A DNA stretch of 64,000 nucleotides, from the NCBI RefSeq assembly GCF_019655335.1, contig NZ_BPFD01000004.1:1-64000 (forward strand), in the 5' to 3' direction. Made by a program: the position numbers and the translations under genes. Each line of letters opens with the position of its first letter. The stretch's first letter is position 1. Below the pieces are notes generated by a model. It ran no database searches and was not told the DNA's origin. It saw only the letters and a program-made list of their open reading frames with translations. Source of the DNA: Shewanella hafniensis (GTDB lineage: Bacteria; Pseudomonadota; Gammaproteobacteria; Enterobacterales; Shewanellaceae). Below are positions 37,951 to 47,242 of the stretch, in pieces.

Positions 37951-40806
37951 CTACTCAAGCACAGCGCGATAAATGTTTAACACTCGCTCGACATGTTCCT
38001 CTACGTCTAACACAGGTAACTGCCCCGCCTTTTGTTGCAAAGTCAGACGATGATTCTCATCCCTCAGTAAGCAATAGGTTTGAGTTAAATGCTGGGCACT
38101 CATTATAGGTAAAAGTTCAAGTTCAGCTAACACACCGAAAATCCGCACATTGTCAGACCAAATCGTTAGCTCTGGATACTCATTGGCATTAGCCAGCACT
38201 AAGTACTGGGCAATAAACTCAATATCTGCAATCCCGCCTGGGCTCTGTTTTAAATCAAACATGCCATCGCCGACTTTAAGCAAGTGATCGCGCATCTTCT
38301 GACGCATCTCACGCACCGCTTTTTGCAGCTCAGCTTTATCCCGCGGCTTTTCCAATACAGAAGCGCGAATACGGCTAAATTTGACCGCTAAACTATTGTC
38401 GCCAAAAACAAAACGCGAGCGCACTAAGGCTTGATGCTCCCAAGTCCACGCCTCATTAGCTTGGTATTCGCCAAAACGCTCAATCTCACTGACCATCAAA
38501 CCCGAGGCGCCAGAAGGACGCAGCCGCATATCCACTTCATACAACTCCCCCGAAGTGGTGCGAGTCGAGAATAAATGCAGAATGCGCTGGGCAAGTTTGA
38601 GGTAAAAATGACCAACTTCAATCGGCCGATCACCATTGGTCAGGCCGTTCTCTGTTTTATTTTCACACAAGAAAACTAAATCGAGATCGGAGCCGTAACC
38701 CAATTCAATCCCGCCGAGCTTGCCATAACCGACAACGGCAAAGCCTGTGTCACTGCCCTCAAGGTGAGCGGGCACCCCATGGCGCACTGAAACCTGTTGC
38801 CACGCCTGCATCACCACTTGTTCGATAATAGCTTCGGCTAAAAAAGTTAAGTGATCGCTCACTTGCATCACGGGTAAAACACCCGTGACATCGGCGGCGG
38901 CGATTTTAAGTTGTTGTGAAAGCTTAAATTGTCGCAGCGCTTCCATCTGCTGCTCCATATCGTCCTCTGGCACGCGCAACATGTACTGGCGCAGCTCGCT
39001 CGGATAATCATCGATGGAGGTTGTGTCATAAAGCTGCGACGGATCGATAAGCTCATCGAGCAGCATGGGAAACTTAGCCAACTGCGCCGCAATCCAAGGG
39101 CTGGCACAGCACAGGCTCACTAACTGTTGCCGCGCGCCAGGGTTTTCACACAAAAGCTCAAGGTAAGTGGTGCGAGTTAAAATCTGCTCCAGCACCTTAG
39201 ACACGGGTTCAAAGGCCGACGATGGACTCTGCTGATTAATCAACTCTTCCAATAATCTTGGCATTAATTTATCTAAGGTTTCCCGCCCGCGTGGACCAAT
39301 CGAACGCTTAGTCACTGTTTCGCGCCAGCTGCTGAGCATAGGACTGAGCTTATCATCGTCGATTTGCTGTTCGGCCAATAACGCGACGGCATCATCAACA
39401 TCTTGCATATGCCACAGCTGCGCTGTCCAGTGTTCGGCCTTTTCTTCGCCTTCTTCACCGCCCACAGTCGCTTTAAAATGACGATGGATTTTGCTCATTG
39501 CTGCTTCAATATGGGTACGTAAATCGACCTCATTGGCCATATCGAGCACATGACACAATCGCGCCCAATCCAGCGAATTATTCGGCAAGGTTTGGGTTTG
39601 TTTATCATCTATGGCTTGGAGTAAATTCTCCACTCTGCGCAGCAGTAAATAGCTGTGTTTAAGCTCATCCACAGCCAAATACTCAAACTGCCCTAAGCTA
39701 TAGAGCGTATCGATAGCACCGAATAAACTCTGCTGGCGCAGCGCAGGCTCGCGGCCGCCACGAATTAATTGGAAACTCTGCACCACGAACTCGACCTCAC
39801 GAATACCGCCCGCGCCGAGTTTAATATTGTCGGTCAAATGACGGCGACGCACTTCTTGCGCAATGAGCTGCTTCATTTTTCGCAGGGATTCAATCGCTGA
39901 AAAGTCGATATAGCGGCGATACACAAAAGGTCTAAGCAGGCTGTGTAATTCATCGGAGAAATGGCTCCAAGGTCCGAGCGCACGCGCCTTGACCATGGCA
40001 TAGCGCTCCCAATCTCGACCCTGTTCTTGGTAATAATCCTCAAGGCCACTAAAACTCACCACCAGCGGGCCACTTTCACCATAGGGGCGCAAACGCATAT
40101 CCACGCGGAACACGAATCCATCGACGGTAACTTGGTCGAGCAAGTTCACAAGTCTTTGTCCCATGCGGATAAAAAATTGTTGATTATCTAAACTGCGACG
40201 CCCACCAACGGTTTCACCATGCTCAGGGAAAGTGAAAATCAAATCGATATCGGAGGAGAAATTGAGCTCGCGGCCGCCTAATTTGCCCATGCCTAAAATC
40301 AGCAATGGCTGTGCATTGCCTTCTTTGTCCATCGGCGTGCCGTATTGGGCGCACATATCTTTATAGAGCCAATCGCGGGCGCAAATGACTAACGCTTCGG
40401 CAAGCGCCGACAGATCGAGCAGAGATTCTTCTAAACTGGCGTAGCCTAAAAAGTCACGCCAAGCTAAGCGCACCATTTGATAATTACGAAACCGCCGCAA
40501 GCTGGCTTTTGCCATATCTTCAGTTGTGGCGCGGCTTAGGACTTCGTGTAACTCAAGATCGAAGTTTTTACGCTCAATCAGGCTTAACTCGCCAGCAAGC
40601 AGAACATTAATCCATTCAGGATGTCGGCATAGCTGGGCCGCCACGTAATCACTGAGTCCAAGAATCGTTTTAAGCTCTTGCTGCTGGGCAGGTGTTAATT
40701 GTGCGAGTCCTTCGGACCATACTTCCTCTAACCGCAGCCAATTGTGCTCAGCGGTTTGATTAACGAGAATAGACAATGACTTATTACTGTCTTTTTGCAT
40801 GGTCAT
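37951..40806 (-). CDS. glnE: Glutamine synthetase adenylyltransferase/deadenylase
   Basis: GlnE attaches and removes AMP on glutamine synthetase in response to PII and glutamine. The 951-residue product carries two nucleotidyltransferase domains: the N-terminal deadenylase with [15 protein letters not shown] near residue 170 and the C-terminal adenylylase with [14 protein letters not shown] near 700, separated by helical regulatory parts. Length matches E. coli GlnE (946). The start at ATG 40806 has TAGGGA upstream; a TTG at 40821 is rejected. A palindrome (40832-40846) sits 26-40 bases upstream of this start. In E. coli glnE lies beside hldE and ygiF; here all three are on the same strand but far apart. 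Confidence 0.96.
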   Translation of the reverse strand: MTMQKDSNKSLSILVNQTAEHNWLRLEEVWSEGLAQLTPAQQQELKTILGLSDYVAAQLCRHPEWINVLLAGELSLIERKNFDLELHEVLSRATTEDMAKASLRRFRNYQMVRLAWRDFLGYASLEESLLDLSALAEALVICARDWLYKDMCAQYGTPMDKEGNAQPLLILGMGKLGGRELNFSSDIDLIFTFPEHGETVGGRRSLDNQQFFIRMGQRLVNLLDQVTVDGFVFRVDMRLRPYGESGPLVVSFSGLEDYYQEQGRDWERYAMVKARALGPWSHFSDELHSLLRPFVYRRYIDFSAIESLRKMKQLIAQEVRRRHLTDNIKLGAGGIREVEFVVQSFQLIRGGREPALRQQSLFGAIDTLYSLGQFEYLAVDELKHSYLLLRRVENLLQAIDDKQTQTLPNNSLDWARLCHVLDMANEVDLRTHIEAAMSKIHRHFKATVGGEEGEEKAEHWTAQLWHMQDVDDAVALLAEQQIDDDKLSPMLSSWRETVTKRSIGPRGRETLDKLMPRLLEELINQQSPSSAFEPVSKVLEQILTRTTYLELLCENPGARQQLVSLCCASPWIAAQLAKFPMLLDELIDPSQLYDTTSIDDYPSELRQYMLRVPEDDMEQQMEALRQFKLSQQLKIAAADVTGVLPVMQVSDHLTFLAEAIIEQVVMQAWQQVSVRHGVPAHLEGSDTGFAVVGYGKLGGIELGYGSDLDLVFLCENKTENGLTNGDRPIEVGHFYLKLAQRILHLFSTRTTSGELYEVDMRLRPSGASGLMVSEIERFGEYQANEAWTWEHQALVRSRFVFGDNSLAVKFSRIRASVLEKPRDKAELQKAVREMRQKMRDHLLKVGDGMFDLKQSPGGIADIEFIAQYLVLANANEYPELTIWSDNVRIFGVLAELELLPIMSAQHLTQTYCLLRDENHRLTLQQKAGQLPVLDVEEHVERVLNIYRAVLE

Positions 40807-40830
40807 AATAATCCCTAACAAATTTAGCTA

Positions 40831-40859
40831 TCGACATATTATGTCGTAAATGATATAGA
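40831..40859 (+). promoter_or_regulatory. Putative promoter overlapped by palindromic operator (site 1)
   Basis: A 15-base palindrome CGACATA-T-TATGTCG lies at 40832-40846. Reading plus, TCGACA (40831-40836), a 17-base spacer and TATAGA (40854-40859) make a fair sigma70 promoter for the lipoprotein-DUF350-aminopropyltransferase genes. The palindrome covers the -35 element. The same 13-mer occurs twice in front of the DUF2170 gene. Confidence 0.6.
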
Positions 40860-41044
40860 TTGACGCCACATCATGTTATGTTCGACGAGACTTGCAGCTA
40901 CCTGATGTAGCACACAAATAAAGGTATCCCCTTTTATCTGTGGCATTTAAGGGTACTATAACCTGCGCGGCAGGCATATTGGGCAAGCAGATTATTATTG
41001 CCTGCAAGTATTTGAGTTTTATTTCATTACCATTTGGAGAAAAC

Positions 41045-42019
41045 ATGGCAGGAATGCTAACCCGTGTTCTCACATCGATACTGTTTTTAACCGTTACGCT
41101 ATCGCTGACGGGTTGTGGCGATGACAGACCGGATAAAATCGCGAAGTATCAACAACTCACGCAGCAACGCCTCGCTACGCTCACGACGATGATCGATGAC
41201 GGCCAGTTGCGTAACGCTAACCTCTTAAAACAATACACCACACTGTTAAAGCAGCAGAAACCCGATTTAGCCCCCTTACTCGATGAATTAGCAAAGGATT
41301 CTGGTACCCAAGGCCCCATGTATACCTCGCTGAAACGTCGTTTAGATGAATCGAAAGTGGCGAGTAACTTTGCCGATCTCGATCAACAGCTAGCCGAAGC
41401 GGAAAATCTTTATCAAGCTGCTGATCCCAGTCTGTTTAACGATATGTTGTCAGATCCTGTCAACGTGGTCGCCGATATGTCCGACGGCAAACTGGCCCGC
41501 GTGAATGCGATTAGCCGTGAGGCCGCAACATTAGCCAATGGCGGTGAAGATTTTGGTCCAGGTAGTCAACTGGTTGGTAATCCATCTTATGGTAGCTGGC
41601 AAACCGATTCGAGCGGCACCTCGTTTTGGGCTTGGTATGGCATGTATTCGATGTTTTCGAATGTGTTCAATCGCCCGATTTCCTACGATCGTTGGTCGGG
41701 TAACCGAGGTTACAGCTATTACAATGACGTAGGCCGTTATCGCTATACCTCACCTAAACAAGCGGATGCGCAAAATAAGACCTTCGAACAAACAAAAAAA
41801 CGTTTCGACTCCCAAGGCAAGCGCTTCGACAGCCCTTATGCCAAACCGCGTACCGGTGGCACGGCGTTATCCCGTGAAAGTACCAGCGCCCCTAAGGCTA
41901 GCAACACCACAAGCGCAAGCAAGAGTTCGAATAGTAAGTTCCGCTCTAACTATGCAAAAGACAGCAGTTTCCGTAATTCCAGTAATCGCACGACCCGCAG
42001 TGTGCGCCGGGGCAAGTAA
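41045..42019 (+). CDS. Lipoprotein with basic Ser/Arg-rich tail, function unknown
   Basis: The ATG at 41045, behind GGAG, starts a clear lipoprotein signal with lipobox SLTGC (Cys 24). After it come a helical region with repeated leucines (about 30-150), an aromatic Gly/Tyr/Trp segment (WAWYGMYSMFSNVF, RWSGNRGYSYYND) and a C-terminal 100 residues rich in Ser, Lys and Arg. The product (324 residues) is not a family I recognise. Its position at the head of the PspA-associated cluster resembles that of the lipoprotein YjfM in E. coli, but I cannot show homology. An open frame extends upstream to 40940 without a ribosome site. Confidence 0.7.
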   Translation: MAGMLTRVLTSILFLTVTLSLTGCGDDRPDKIAKYQQLTQQRLATLTTMIDDGQLRNANLLKQYTTLLKQQKPDLAPLLDELAKDSGTQGPMYTSLKRRLDESKVASNFADLDQQLAEAENLYQAADPSLFNDMLSDPVNVVADMSDGKLARVNAISREAATLANGGEDFGPGSQLVGNPSYGSWQTDSSGTSFWAWYGMYSMFSNVFNRPISYDRWSGNRGYSYYNDVGRYRYTSPKQADAQNKTFEQTKKRFDSQGKRFDSPYAKPRTGGTALSRESTSAPKASNTTSASKSSNSKFRSNYAKDSSFRNSSNRTTRSVRRGK

Positions 42020-42032
42020 CTAAGGATTTCCA

Positions 42033-42932
42033 ATGACACTATTTCAGGATTTCGGTATCACACCAGAGCTAGCCATCATTCTGGCTATCGATCTCACCAT
42101 AGCCGTAATTTTGCTAACGCTGATGCGTTATTTGCAAGGTTGGAGCGTTAAAGTTAACAGCAGTAAGGAACTGGCGGAGCGTGATAACTTTGCCTTCGGC
42201 ATCAGTACCGCGGGCGCAGTTGCGGCACTGGGTATAGTGCTCACGGGCGCTATCACAGGCGCTGCAGCGCACTCTTATCTTACCGAAGCGATTGGTATGA
42301 GCTGCTATGGTTTATTCGGCTTAGTGCTAATAAAACTGGGCCGCTTCCTCCACGATAAGATTGCGTTAAATGAGTTTGATAAGAACGAGCAAATCATCAA
42401 AGGTAATGTGTCTGTCGCGATTGTCGATGCCAGTGCTGCCATCGCCACTGCGATTATCATCCGCGCCGTGTTGTTATGGGCAGAAGACTTAACCCTAGAT
42501 ACTTTTATCGCTATCTTCAGTGCTTTTGCAATTTCGCAGTTGATGTTAGTGCTAGTGACACGCTGGCGCGAAAACCGTTTTGCAAGCCGCAATCAAGACT
42601 CGTCAATGCAGCAAGCCTTAGTACAAGGTCATACGGCATTAGCACTGCGTCATGCCGGTTATATGATAGCCATGGCGCTGAGCTTTAACGCTGCCAGCCA
42701 CTTTATTATATTCAATCCAACGGCTTATGTGACTAACGTGATCGGTTGGTTAGTGTTCTCAGTCATCATGCTGATCGCACTCTCCTTACTGCTGTTCGTC
42801 GTGAAGAAACTGGTATTAGCCCGTATCGATTTAGCCGATGAAGTGGAAAGACAACACAATATCGGTATCGCCGCCGTTGAAATGGCGATCAGTATCGCTA
42901 TCGCACTTATCCTCACGGCACTGATGGCCTAA
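42033..42932 (+). CDS. Tandem DUF350 membrane protein
   Basis: DUF350 (YjfL) proteins are small inner-membrane proteins found beside PspA homologues; their function is not established. This 299-residue protein looks like two DUF350 units in one chain: residues about 12-150 and about 155-298 each show about four hydrophobic segments, and the opening of each has a similar pattern of a polar loop followed by a Gly/Ala helix (TAGAVAALGIVLTGAITGAA; HAGYMIAMALSFNAASHFII). E. coli YjfL has one unit (132 residues). The ATG follows AAGGA, 13 bases behind the lipoprotein stop, and the next gene starts four bases after its own stop. Confidence 0.82.
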   Translation: MTLFQDFGITPELAIILAIDLTIAVILLTLMRYLQGWSVKVNSSKELAERDNFAFGISTAGAVAALGIVLTGAITGAAAHSYLTEAIGMSCYGLFGLVLIKLGRFLHDKIALNEFDKNEQIIKGNVSVAIVDASAAIATAIIIRAVLLWAEDLTLDTFIAIFSAFAISQLMLVLVTRWRENRFASRNQDSSMQQALVQGHTALALRHAGYMIAMALSFNAASHFIIFNPTAYVTNVIGWLVFSVIMLIALSLLLFVVKKLVLARIDLADEVERQHNIGIAAVEMAISIAIALILTALMA

Positions 42933-42936
42933 TCGA

Positions 42937-44661
42937 ATGCAAGAAACCAGCTTAACCCCCTCGGCGGCTAAACCTAGCCGCCTAGGTTGGTTCGACGATG
43001 TCCTCTTATTGGGCATCATGGCCGTATTAGCAGGCTGCGGCCTGATTTACGAATATCTTTTATCCCACTATGCCGGGCGCATTTTAGGCGCATTAGAAGC
43101 CGCCATTTACACCATGATAGGCTTAATGATTGTCTCCATGGGGCTAGGTGCCTTCGCCGCCCGTAAGATCCGTGATGCCTTTACCGGTTTTGTGATTTTA
43201 GAACTCACAGTCGCACTCTGTGGCTCACTCGCCATTTTAATCACAGCGGCAGTGATTGGTTTCGGCCAACAACTGCCCTTGATGATTGCCAACACCTTAG
43301 GTTTACCACCAGATCAACTGCCCGAAGGCGGCATGATAGGCTCGCTGCAAAAACTCAGCGAATACTTACCCTATGTGTGGGGCGTGTTACTGGGCCTGAT
43401 GATAGGTATGGAGATCCCGCTGATTGCTAGGGTGCGCCAATCACTCTCTGACGAGCATTTGCTGCACAATGCGGGAACAATTTACGGCGCCGATTACATA
43501 GGCGCAGGCATAGGTGCCGCCATTTGGGTGGGCTTTATGCTTGCCATTGATATCCAACTCGCCGCCGCCTTAACAGCCAGTTTCAACCTGTTGGCGGGTT
43601 TTGTGTTTATCTGGCGCTTCTGGCCTAAAATCCGCCGCCCTAAACTGCTTTTGACTGGGCACTTTATCGTGACTGGCATTTTACTCGTGTTAGCCATCCA
43701 CGGCCCACGCTGGGAGCAAGAATTCAATAATTTGCTCTATAAAGACAAAGTGGTTTACGCCAAGGCGACACGTTTCCAACAGCTGACCTTCACCGAGCGA
43801 CTGCGCGGTAACGGTCTGCCGCCCGTTTATGCGTTATACATCAATGGTCGCTTACAGTTTTCGAGCATAGACGAACACATCTACCATGCGTTTCTCGTGC
43901 ATCCCACACTCGCCGCCAGTGCTCGCCATAACAAGGTGTTGATCATTGGCGGTGGCGATGGACTCGGTCTTAAGCAAGTGCTGCGCTGGGAGCCTGAGCA
44001 AGTGACGCTGCTCGATCTCGATGTAGGACTAGTGCAATTATTTAAGTCGCCCGATACGGATATGCCCGATAGTCTCAGTCGCGCTATGTTGGCGCTCAAT
44101 GGCAACGCACTGAACGATCCCCGTGTCACAGTGATCAACGACGATGCATTTAATGGTATCGATAAACTGATTGCCACAGGCGTGAAATACGATGCGATTA
44201 TCGTAGACTTGCCCGATCCGAGCCATCCCGATCTTAATAAACTGTATTCGGACTATTTCTACCGTAAATTAAAGGAACTTATGAGCAGTGATGGCGCTCT
44301 GACAGTACAGTCAACATCGCCTTACCATGCCCCTAAGGCCTTTATTTCGGTAGCAAAAACCTTGGCATTGGCGGGATTTGACGTCAAACAGTACCATCAT
44401 AATGTGCCCAGTTTTGGCGAATGGGGTTGGAGTATAGCCACCGCAGGTGGGCTCGATGCACAACACAGATTATCGAAGTTAACTGAGTTGCCCATCAAAG
44501 ATGACTGGCTCACTTTAGGTTTAGTGGATGGCGCCTTTGAGTTTCCAGCCAATTTTTATCAAGATGCCGCCAACATAAAACCCAATGAATTGGGTTCATT
44601 GCAGCTGTATCACTACCATTTGCAAGATTGGTCCGAGAATCAGGGACTGAATCTTTTTTAA
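42937..44661 (+). CDS. Membrane-anchored polyamine aminopropyltransferase-like protein
   Basis: The 574-residue product joins an N-terminal seven-helix membrane domain (about residues 22-250) to a C-terminal spermidine-synthase-like domain. The S-adenosyl-type glycine loop VLIIGGGDGLGLKQVLRWEP is near 330, followed by an acidic strand end (VTLLDLD) and the catalytic-region IIVDLPDPSHPDLNKLYSDYFY. The membrane-fused form is distinct from soluble SpeE. The acceptor is unknown; a membrane or lipid amine, or a polyamine, is possible. It is the third gene of the operon with DUF350, and this coupling with PspA-type genes is seen in other bacteria. Confidence 0.84.
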   Translation: MQETSLTPSAAKPSRLGWFDDVLLLGIMAVLAGCGLIYEYLLSHYAGRILGALEAAIYTMIGLMIVSMGLGAFAARKIRDAFTGFVILELTVALCGSLAILITAAVIGFGQQLPLMIANTLGLPPDQLPEGGMIGSLQKLSEYLPYVWGVLLGLMIGMEIPLIARVRQSLSDEHLLHNAGTIYGADYIGAGIGAAIWVGFMLAIDIQLAAALTASFNLLAGFVFIWRFWPKIRRPKLLLTGHFIVTGILLVLAIHGPRWEQEFNNLLYKDKVVYAKATRFQQLTFTERLRGNGLPPVYALYINGRLQFSSIDEHIYHAFLVHPTLAASARHNKVLIIGGGDGLGLKQVLRWEPEQVTLLDLDVGLVQLFKSPDTDMPDSLSRAMLALNGNALNDPRVTVINDDAFNGIDKLIATGVKYDAIIVDLPDPSHPDLNKLYSDYFYRKLKELMSSDGALTVQSTSPYHAPKAFISVAKTLALAGFDVKQYHHNVPSFGEWGWSIATAGGLDAQHRLSKLTELPIKDDWLTLGLVDGAFEFPANFYQDAANIKPNELGSLQLYHYHLQDWSENQGLNLF

Positions 44662-44677
44662 TAGGACAAGATAGTGC

Positions 44678-44728
44678 TTGACATATTATGTCTCGGTGCT
44701 ATCTTTGAACGCAGACATAATATGTCAA
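44678..44728 (+). promoter_or_regulatory. Promoter with mirrored pair of palindromic operators (sites 2 and 3)
   Basis: GACATATTATGTC (44680-44692) and GACATAATATGTC (44714-44726) are each near-perfect palindromes and are mirrored: 44678-44693 and 44713-44728 are perfect 16-base inverted repeats. TTGACA (44678-44683), a 16-base spacer and TATCTT (44700-44705) form a good sigma70 promoter; site 2 overlaps its -35 and site 3 its start point. This layout suits repression by a dimer pair of the DUF2170-pspA genes. In RNA it could also form a 16-bp hairpin just before the ribosome site. Confidence 0.7.
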
Positions 44729-44739
44729 TAAGGACAAAT

Positions 44740-45153
44740 ATGAATATCCATACCCTTGCCAATCACCTCAACAGTCTTGGCAATAATAGCCAAACCGGCT
44801 TTCAATTCGATTGTTATCCTATTGATGGCGAAGTCGAAGTACTGCAAGTGAATGTGGTTGGCCGTGAAGAAATACCGGTATTCGTATCGGTGACGGATAA
44901 CCAGATTCTTTGCATCAGTTACCTGTGGGGCGAGAACGAAGTAAACCAAGAACGTCGCAGCGAAATGTTTGAAACCATGCTAGAACTCAACATTCCGATG
45001 CCCTTGTCAGCCTTTGCGAAAATTGATGACAAATACGTAGTTTACGGCGCGCTTTCACTGCAATCTAGCATGCTCGAAATCGAGCAAGAATTAGCAGTTT
45101 TATCCGATAACTGTTTAGAAGTTATCGATGAAATGGTCGACTATCTAAAATAA
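44740..45153 (+). CDS. DUF2170 family protein (YjfI-like)
   Basis: The 137-residue cytoplasmic protein matches the YjfI/DUF2170 type that precedes a PspA homologue in E. coli (yjfIJ). It has no membrane segment; the acidic helix-strand pattern ends SDNCLEVIDEMVDYLK. The fold looks like a small chaperone-type alpha/beta protein, but its function is not established. I chose the ATG at 44740 behind AAGGA; upstream starts at 44674 and 44722 lie inside the operator region. The pspA-like gene starts 11 bases later. Confidence 0.83.
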   Translation: MNIHTLANHLNSLGNNSQTGFQFDCYPIDGEVEVLQVNVVGREEIPVFVSVTDNQILCISYLWGENEVNQERRSEMFETMLELNIPMPLSAFAKIDDKYVVYGALSLQSSMLEIEQELAVLSDNCLEVIDEMVDYLK

Positions 45154-45164
45154 GGAGCCACAAA

Positions 45165-45854
45165 ATGGGCATTCTGAATAAAATTTTAACAGCGTTTCGC
45201 GGTGGTGCCACCGAAGTTGGCCAAAGCATCGTTGACGCAAACTCAACGCGTATTTTCGAACAGGAAATTCGCGACGCCGAAAAACATTTAACCAACGCTA
45301 AGCGTGAACTGACCGATGTCATGGCGAAAGAAATGCAAGCCAGCCGTGAAATCGACCGCCTGAAACGCTCGATTGCCGAGCACGAAGGGTATGCGACTCA
45401 AGCATTGGACAAAGGTAATGAAGCCTTAGCAATTGAAGTCGCTGAAAAAATTGCCCAGCTCGATCAAGAGCTTGCTGAGCAGCAAACTGCCAACGATAGC
45501 TTTAGCGCCCATGCAGCACGTTTGAAAGACTTAGTGAAGAAAACCGAGCGTCAACTGTCTGATTATCAACGTCAGCTGAGCATGGTTAAAACCACTGAAA
45601 GCGTGCAAAAAGCCACGGCAACCATTACTGACTCGTTCGCGTCTAGCAACTCTAAGCTGCTGAACGCTAAAGATTCACTTGAGCGCATCAAGGCACGTCA
45701 GCAACAGTTTGACGACCGCCTGAAAGCGGCAGAAACCTTAGCCGATGAAAACAGTGACAAGTCACTGCAATCTAAGCTAGCCGAAGCCGGTATTGGTGAG
45801 CAAAAGTCGAATGCAAATGCTGTGCTAGACCGAATTAAAGCACGTAAAAGCTAA
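45165..45854 (+). CDS. PspA/IM30 family protein (YjfJ-like)
   Basis: PspA-type proteins form coiled-coil polymers on stressed membranes. This 229-residue protein has the family layout: amphipathic N-terminal helix (GILNKILTAFRGGATEVGQSIVDAN), a long coiled coil of about residues 25-170 and shorter C-terminal helices. Compared with classical PspA it is closer to the YjfJ branch, where the gene sits beside DUF2170 and DUF2491 genes rather than pspBC. No pspF or sigma54 site is visible upstream. A ribosome site AAGGAG precedes the ATG. A strong terminator follows, so it ends the operon. Confidence 0.9.
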   Translation: MGILNKILTAFRGGATEVGQSIVDANSTRIFEQEIRDAEKHLTNAKRELTDVMAKEMQASREIDRLKRSIAEHEGYATQALDKGNEALAIEVAEKIAQLDQELAEQQTANDSFSAHAARLKDLVKKTERQLSDYQRQLSMVKTTESVQKATATITDSFASSNSKLLNAKDSLERIKARQQQFDDRLKAAETLADENSDKSLQSKLAEAGIGEQKSNANAVLDRIKARKS

Positions 45855-45868
45855 GCAATGATTGACCG

Positions 45869-45919
45869 AATGCCGAGTCTCAGTGGGATCATCACCCCCT
45901 ACTGACCTCGGCATTTTTT
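45869..45919 (+). terminator. Terminator of the DUF2170-pspA operon
   Basis: AATGCCGAG (45869-45877) pairs with CTCGGCATT (45907-45915), with an inner CAGTGGG/CCCTACTG stem, followed by TTTTTTG. It ends the transcript after the PspA-like gene. Confidence 0.88.
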
Positions 45920-46015
45920 GTTTCATCCGCATAAAATAATTGACCACTATTGCCCGTTACGATCCGCAGCCAATCGATTTGAAGCCGCACGCGAGCATAG
46001 TCAGCAGGAGTCACT

Positions 46016-46669
46016 ATGGGGTTTTTCAATAGTATTTTTGGTAAGAAAGCAGCGCCACAGCGCGAGCTCAATCACCCATCCCAGCTCAATGTGGGCGACA
46101 TGATCTCAATTGATGACAGCTTTGCCCTGCCGCCACAACTTCGTGGTCAACAATTGAGGGTAGAAGCCGTACATACTTATGAGTCTGAACGTAATCAGCA
46201 AGCCGAATGGTTACTTAAAGGCCATGGTAGCGACACTCTCTTTTTAAGCATCGAAGAAGACGACGAAACCTATCTCGCCTTCTCGATTAAAATTTCCCGC
46301 GCCCAAGTGGAACAATTATTCGATCTTGAGCAGTTCAGCGCCCTGTTCGATGAACCGGGTCATGCCGAGTTAACCACGAAAGAATTACCAGCCGACTTAG
46401 CTGAAAAACTGCAGCAATGGCTTGGAAAGCAATATCACCAAGTGACGTTTGCCGCTTTTGGCTATTTCCATCGTCAGGACTACCGCGGCCAAAGGCCACC
46501 ACAAGACGCCAATGGCGCCACGGGTGAGCCCTTCGAGTACTATTTACTGCTCGATGACGATGAAAGCCGCGCCGTCGAAGTGGAAGTCTACGAAGGTGGC
46601 GATACAGATGTTGTCTTGACCTTATATCGCCCACTGACGGATATTCGGGAATACTGGCCAGCGAAATAA
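46016..46669 (+). CDS. DUF2491 family protein (YjfK-like)
   Basis: This 217-residue protein corresponds to YjfK, the third member of the E. coli yjfIJK set, of unestablished role. It starts with a short hydrophobic/basic motif (MGFFNSIFGKKAAPQ) that could bind membranes, followed by a mixed alpha/beta domain with many acidic residues and YYLLLDDDESRAVEVEVYEGGDTDVVLTLYRP near the end. The ATG follows CAGGAG. It is separated from pspA by a terminator and thus has its own promoter or depends on read-through. An 11-bp hairpin follows the stop. Confidence 0.82.
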   Translation: MGFFNSIFGKKAAPQRELNHPSQLNVGDMISIDDSFALPPQLRGQQLRVEAVHTYESERNQQAEWLLKGHGSDTLFLSIEEDDETYLAFSIKISRAQVEQLFDLEQFSALFDEPGHAELTTKELPADLAEKLQQWLGKQYHQVTFAAFGYFHRQDYRGQRPPQDANGATGEPFEYYLLLDDDESRAVEVEVYEGGDTDVVLTLYRPLTDIREYWPAK

Positions 46670-46680
46670 GCCAAAAATAA

Positions 46681-46706
46681 GATAAAGTGCGCGCTCGCAC
46701 TTTATC
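46681..46706. terminator. 11-bp hairpin after the DUF2491 gene
   Basis: GATAAAGTGCG and CGCACTTTATC are perfect complements with loop CGCT, eleven bases after the stop. There is no T-run on the plus strand, so termination would be weak or factor-assisted. Confidence 0.45.
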
Positions 46707-46770
46707 GATAATCCCAATACAATCTCACAGATAAGCGCTAGAAACGGTTGATAGCAATAGGTAATACGCC

Positions 46771-47100
46771 ATGAGTAAGACCAAACACCCTCTCCCCGAG
46801 CAATGGTTAAAGAACCAACAAGCCGCGAAAGCAACGCAAGTCGCCTTTGATCTCGATGAAAAATTTCAATACTCAATTCGTAAAGCCGCGTTGGATGCAG
46901 GTGTGAGCCCTTCGGATCAAATTCGCACGATTTTGGGCCTAAGCGTGTCGAAACGACCAACGCGTCCACGTCTTACTGTGTCACTCAATGCCGATGACTA
47001 TGTACAACTGGCAGAAAAATATGGTTTAAGCGCCGATTCGCAGCTAGAAATTAAACGCCGAGTCCTCGACGATTTAGTTCAATTTGTAGATAAGAAATAA
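46771..47100 (+). CDS. Small protein resembling two tandem ribbon-helix-helix units
   Basis: I do not recognise a named family for this 109-residue protein. Its two halves follow the same pattern: a short strand with alternating hydrophobics (TQVAFDL; RLTVSL), an Asp/Asn-capped helix (DEKFQYSIRKAALDAGV; NADDYVQLAEKYGL) and a second helix (SPSDQIRTILGL; SQLEIKRRVLDDLVQFV). This is how a ribbon-helix-helix DNA-binding unit looks, and two per chain would make a pseudo-dimer. It sits between the DUF2491 and channel genes and could be the local regulator. ATG at 46771; a 14-bp hairpin follows. Confidence 0.6.
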   Translation: MSKTKHPLPEQWLKNQQAAKATQVAFDLDEKFQYSIRKAALDAGVSPSDQIRTILGLSVSKRPTRPRLTVSLNADDYVQLAEKYGLSADSQLEIKRRVLDDLVQFVDKK

Positions 47101-47111
47101 CTCCCACAAAC

Positions 47112-47146
47112 ATTGCACAGGCTATTGAATATATAGCCTGTGCAAT
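47112..47146. terminator. 14-bp perfect hairpin
   Basis: ATTGCACAGGCTAT (47112-47125) pairs perfectly with ATAGCCTGTGCAAT (47133-47146), loop of seven. It begins 12 bases after the stop of the small gene. The following TAATTG is not a T-run, so it may be a weak terminator or a 3'-end stabiliser. Confidence 0.5.
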
Positions 47147-47242
47147 TAATTGACGAAATTCGATTTTATTGGCTTAGACAATTTACTCACAGCCTAAAGT
47201 CTTTTACTTTAGTTGAGACATTCGCCGCACTTAACAGGGATC

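Noticed and set aside
40940..41044. Upstream extension of the lipoprotein frame
   Set aside because: No ribosome site, and it would bury a clear lipoprotein signal that begins at ATG 41045 behind GGAG.
45165..45854. Classical psp operon (pspF-pspABC)
   Set aside because: No pspB, pspC or pspF gene and no -24/-12 promoter; neighbours are DUF2170 and DUF2491, the YjfJ context.
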